Part shown: in pieces, positions 14,386-17,236 of the stretch
How positions within the stretch are numbered: position 1 is the first letter of the stretch
Layout of the letters: the number at the start of each line of letters is the position of its first letter
DNA from: JAVBPB01 sp031549965
Lineage (GTDB): Bacteria; Bacillota; Clostridia; Lachnospirales; Lachnospiraceae
DNA: 17,236 nt
NCBI GenBank assembly: GCA_031549965.1
Contig: JAVBPB010000054.1
Span: 1 to 17,236 of the forward strand
Reading direction: 5' to 3'
Position numbers and translations under genes: made by a program
The notes under the pieces: model-generated
Seen by the model: the letters and a program-made list of their open reading frames with translations, nothing else
What the model was told of the DNA's origin: nothing
Database searches by the model: none

Positions 14386-14874
14386 TTATATCATGTATTG
14401 AAAAAAATGCACGTCTATATAATGCCCAAATTTAAAACCTATTTCTTTCATAGTTCCTATGCATTCAAATCCTATTTTCTTATGTAATTCAATACTGGCA
14501 TCATTACTTTGAGTTATTTTAGAGATTATTGAGTGTAAATCTCCTCTTTTCTTAGCATGTCTTATTAATTCTTCCATTAAATATTTGCCTACCCCTTGGC
14601 GTCTATACTTATGATCAACATATACTGTTAATTCAACTGATTGTTCATATGCTTGCTTTTCATACAATTTCGTTAAGGCTGCCCATCCTATTACCTTTCC
14701 ATCTTTTTCAGCAACGTAAACAGGATATTTATCATTATGTTCCGCAAACCAATTCATTCTGTCCTCAATTGATTTTGGCTCCAAATCAAATGTAGCAACT
14801 GTATTAATAATTGAATAGTTGTATATTGCCGTAATTCCAACAATATCTTTCAACCCTGCTTTTCTAATTTGCAT
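14386..14874 (-). CDS. GNAT-family N-acetyltransferase (phosphinothricin/methionine sulfoximine acetyltransferase-like)
   Basis: A 162-residue acetyl-CoA dependent acetyltransferase. The whole length follows the Pat/YwnH subfamily: IRKAGLKDIVGITAIYNYSI at the start, the ATFDLEPKS and MNWF block, VIGWAAL, the acetyl-CoA binding motif YRRQGVGKYLMEELI, and NDASIELHKKIGFECIGTMKEIG near the end. Characterised members acetylate phosphinothricin, methionine sulfoximine or related amino acid analogues, but many members have unknown substrates. AAGGAGG lies six bases before the ATG. It is first in an apparent operon with the AraC-type regulator. Subfamily is fairly sure; substrate is not. Confidence 0.88.
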   Translation of the reverse strand: MQIRKAGLKDIVGITAIYNYSIINTVATFDLEPKSIEDRMNWFAEHNDKYPVYVAEKDGKVIGWAALTKLYEKQAYEQSVELTVYVDHKYRRQGVGKYLMEELIRHAKKRGDLHSIISKITQSNDASIELHKKIGFECIGTMKEIGFKFGHYIDVHFFQYMI

Positions 14875-14916
14875 AATTAACCTCCTTCCTCAGTTTTACA
14901 AACATGCATATTACTA

Positions 14917-14925
14917 ATTATACCA
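14917..14925 (-). promoter_or_regulatory. Extended -10 promoter of the acetyltransferase-AraC operon
   Basis: On the minus strand TGGTATAAT is a perfect extended -10 element. The -35 region 17 bases upstream is only a T run, which extended -10 promoters tolerate. Transcription would begin near 14910, giving a leader of about 35 bases. Confidence 0.6.
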
Positions 14926-15002
14926 TCTTTTCACAAACTAAAAAAGACTTTTTAATTTTTTTTTGCATTTTTAATCAAACAATTTAAAAATTCTATACAT
15001 TG

Positions 15003-15060
15003 TGACACAAAATTGTCATTAATTTATGGTAATATTGGTTAATAAAGTAAACATTTATTA
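15003..15060 (+). promoter_or_regulatory. Candidate promoter region of the subtilase gene
   Basis: TGGTAATAT (TAATAT at 15030-15035) is a plausible extended -10; no good -35 box is placed for it. TGACA-CAAAAT-TGTCA at 15003-15018 just upstream could bind a regulator. Downstream, TAATAAA (15040-15046) and TTTATTA (15054-15060) form a perfect seven-base stem in the leader, before AAAGGAGG at 15065-15072. All parts are short, so this is tentative. Confidence 0.4.
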
Positions 15061-15078
15061 CTATAAAGGAGGTTCGCT

Positions 15079-16932
15079 ATGATCAATTGTATAAAATATT
15101 TATGTATATTTTTAGTAGTTAGTTTACTAGGTTCTAATATTTCCCCCACTATAATTAAAATTGACCCAAATCAAAACTCCAATGAGGTTGTGGTTATCAC
15201 AAAAGAAGATGCTGATATTGTTAATATAACGAATTTTATTAATCAACTTAAGTTTGACCTGACAATTAAATCAAGTAGTAGCAATTGCTTTCTTATTGAG
15301 TTAAACCCAAATGTAAATTATGAAAAGCTTAAAAAAGAATTGTTATCCAATGACGGCATTTTAGTTGTACAACCTAATTACTCATATTCTTTAGATGCTA
15401 ACATCAATGATCCTTACTTTTCCCTTCAATGGGCTTTGCAATCAGATAGTTACAACGATATTGATGTTGATGCAAAGGAAGCATGGGATTATTATGACCA
15501 AAATATCACATCCAAAAGACAGGTTATAGTTGCCATTTTAGATACCGGAGTCGATTATCAACATCCAGATTTGGCAGCTAATATGTGGAAAAATCCTTAT
15601 GAAATACCTAATAACTTAATTGATGACGATAACAATGGCTATGTTGATGATATTTATGGTTGGGACTTTTACAATGGCGATAGTTCTGTATGTCATTACA
15701 ATAATACCGCAACTGAAATAAAGCCAGACCTGCATGATAATGATATGCATGGTACCCACTGTGCCGGCATAATTGCTGGAGCTGTCAATAATAAAGTTGG
15801 AATTACAGGACTTGCAAGCAACATAGATGTAAAAATCATGTCGGTTAAAATGGCTGGGGGTTCTGAAAGTGATGGCACAACCTATGCTGCCATTCTTGGC
15901 ATTCAATATGCAGATAGTATGGGTGCGGACATTTGCAATATGAGTTGGGAAAGTAATTATTATGATGAAGCCTTAGAACAGGTGATGAAAAATTCCAAAA
16001 TGTTATTTGTAGCTGCTGCCGGAAATCACAGCCAAGACCTTAACGAAAGCCCTGTATATCCTGCATGTTTTGAACTTAATAATTTAATTACCGTAGGTTC
16101 TGTTGATGAATCAGGCGAATTTTCCCACTTCTCTAATTACGGAAAAAAGTACGTTCATGTGGCTGCCCCTGGCGAAAACATTCTAAGTACTATCGTAAAC
16201 GATTATAAAACCTTAAGCGGAACATCAATGGCCACCCCTTTTGTTTCAGCTATTGCTGCCATGCTTTATTCAACATCAGACGGCTTATATGCCTCCTCTG
16301 TTAAAGATGTTATTTTAAGAAGTAGCAAACAATTACCTTCATTAGAAGACAAAGTTATGACTTATGGATTAGTAAGTGCCTATAAATCTTTACAAAATTC
16401 AAGGGAACTTAACTCTGACATGCAAGCACCTAATATTATACTATCATACAGTGTGATTTCTAACCATATTTCAATTAATTCCAAAATTGAGGACAAAGGA
16501 AATTCTGGTCTGCGTATCTTAAAATGGGAAAAAGGAAACAAATCCCTAGATTATTTCAAAAAAGAATATGCCGGAAATACTTTATACAACTCTACCTCTG
16601 TCTTTGAAACCATTCCTGGTACATACACCTTTTACGCCTGTGATTATTCAGGCAATGAAACTGTAACTGTAATTGATGCTTTAATTATTCCTTCAACAAA
16701 AATTACACTTAATAAAACAAAAGCAACCCTAAAAGTTGGTAAAACTATGACTTTAATTCCTACTATAACACCAAAAAAATCAACTGATAAAATAACCTTT
16801 ACATCTTCAAACAAAAACATTGCAACTGTAAATTCCAGTGGTAAAATTACTGCTAAAAAGGCTGGAACAGCTAAGATTACTGCTAAGACTACTAGTGGTA
16901 AGAAATTCTCTTGTAGTTTGACTGTTAAATAG
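15079..16932 (+). CDS. Secreted subtilisin-like (S8) serine protease with C-terminal BIG2 domain
   Basis: A 617-residue exported protease. Residues 1-22 form a signal peptide. About 36-105 look like an inhibitor I9-type propeptide (VVVITKEDADI through GILVVQPNYSYSLD). The catalytic domain, about 110-440, has Asp155 in AILDTGVD, His224 in MHGTHCAG, oxyanion Asn316 in AAAGN and Ser383 in GTSMATP, so it should be active. An Asp/Asn-rich stretch DDDNNGYVDD (182-191) is typical of calcium-binding clostridial subtilases. After a linker domain comes a BIG2 Ig-like domain at about 537-617 (ITLNKTKATLKVGKTMTL through GTAKITAKTTSGKK). There is no LPXTG or membrane anchor. AAAGGAGG lies six bases before the ATG. 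It stands alone, diverging from the acetyltransferase operon. Confidence 0.94.
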   Translation: MINCIKYLCIFLVVSLLGSNISPTIIKIDPNQNSNEVVVITKEDADIVNITNFINQLKFDLTIKSSSSNCFLIELNPNVNYEKLKKELLSNDGILVVQPNYSYSLDANINDPYFSLQWALQSDSYNDIDVDAKEAWDYYDQNITSKRQVIVAILDTGVDYQHPDLAANMWKNPYEIPNNLIDDDNNGYVDDIYGWDFYNGDSSVCHYNNTATEIKPDLHDNDMHGTHCAGIIAGAVNNKVGITGLASNIDVKIMSVKMAGGSESDGTTYAAILGIQYADSMGADICNMSWESNYYDEALEQVMKNSKMLFVAAAGNHSQDLNESPVYPACFELNNLITVGSVDESGEFSHFSNYGKKYVHVAAPGENILSTIVNDYKTLSGTSMATPFVSAIAAMLYSTSDGLYASSVKDVILRSSKQLPSLEDKVMTYGLVSAYKSLQNSRELNSDMQAPNIILSYSVISNHISINSKIEDKGNSGLRILKWEKGNKSLDYFKKEYAGNTLYNSTSVFETIPGTYTFYACDYSGNETVTVIDALIIPSTKITLNKTKATLKVGKTMTLIPTITPKKSTDKITFTSSNKNIATVNSSGKITAKKAGTAKITAKTTSGKKFSCSLTVK

Positions 16933-16984
16933 ACGGACGCACAATGTCGTCAACTTAAGGATTTTATGTTTCAATTTACAACCT

Positions 16985-17236
16985 AGTTAAGGTTAACCTC
17001 TTAAAATTGCTTAATTTAGATTATCGAATTATTTCAGATAAATATGAATTTATATATATCCAATTGTGCAGACCGGCCGACGAAGCGTTTATGTTTTGTC
17101 AAGACTTTGCTTGCAAAGGCATGTACACAACATGCTGACGGAGTGTAAGGCAAACAATTGGATATATATAAATTCATATTTATCTGAAATAATTCGATAA
17201 TCTAAATTAAGCAATTTTAAGAGGTTAACCTTAACT
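16985..17236. repeat. Element A, copy 3, flanked by perfect 82-bp inverted arms
   Basis: The core 17074-17160 matches element A copies 1 and 2. Around it the 82 bases at 16985-17066 are repeated without a single mismatch, in inverted orientation, at 17155-17236, the last base of the window. The loop between the arms is 88 bases. The arm sequence (GGTTAACCTCTTAAAATTGC and so on) is not found at the other element A copies. It lies about 50 bases beyond the subtilase stop codon and could end that transcript, but the exact mirroring to the window edge raises the question of an assembly fold-back. Confidence 0.9.

Overview
The window is AT-rich (roughly 30% GC by eye) and reads like an anaerobic low-GC Firmicute, most likely Lachnospirales/Clostridia. 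The reasons are AGGAGG-type ribosome binding sites, a rubredoxin-glutamate synthase fusion, SpaA-type and BIG2 domains on exported proteins, and a TetM-like GTPase joined to a YacP/Rae1 (NYN) nuclease. Species assignment is inference; no rRNA or tRNA gene is visible. Both window ends lie inside copies of the same palindromic repeat (element A), and the last 82 bases exactly mirror an upstream stretch. The window may therefore be a whole contig broken at repeats.

Layout. 1-432: two diverged copies of element A, each followed by half of a second hairpin repeat (element C). 433-1722 (-): M18 aminopeptidase. 1723-2314: a 163-bp near-perfect palindrome (element B), an element C hairpin, and a strong promoter overlapped by a 17-bp-arm operator. 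2315-4153 (+): tightly overlapping operon of a YtrA-type GntR repressor, an ABC ATPase and a six-helix permease. 4215-6854 (-): 879-aa TetM/EF-G-like GTPase fused to a Rae1-like endonuclease, with its own promoter. 6900-7126: half copy of element B. 7127-9838 (-): large surface protein with adhesin-like domains, a SpaA domain, a 12-residue-repeat stalk and two C-terminal membrane helices. 10065-10114: element C hairpin. 10118-12910 (-): intracellular GH13 glycosidase followed 30 nt later by the rubredoxin-glutamate synthase protein, probably one operon. 13059-14874 (-): GNAT acetyltransferase, AraC-type regulator and a small helical protein of unknown function. 15079-16932 (+): secreted subtilisin-like protease with a BIG2 domain. 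16985-17236: element A core flanked by perfect 82-bp inverted arms.

Most genes are ordinary housekeeping or accessory functions: peptide turnover, sugar hydrolysis, surface and secreted proteins, and an envelope-stress-type ABC operon. The item most worth following is the GTPase-Rae1 fusion. It joins a factor expected to enter the ribosomal A site with a nuclease family known to cut mRNA in that same site. Second is the set of three palindromic repeat families that fill almost every larger intergenic gap without any transposase gene nearby.
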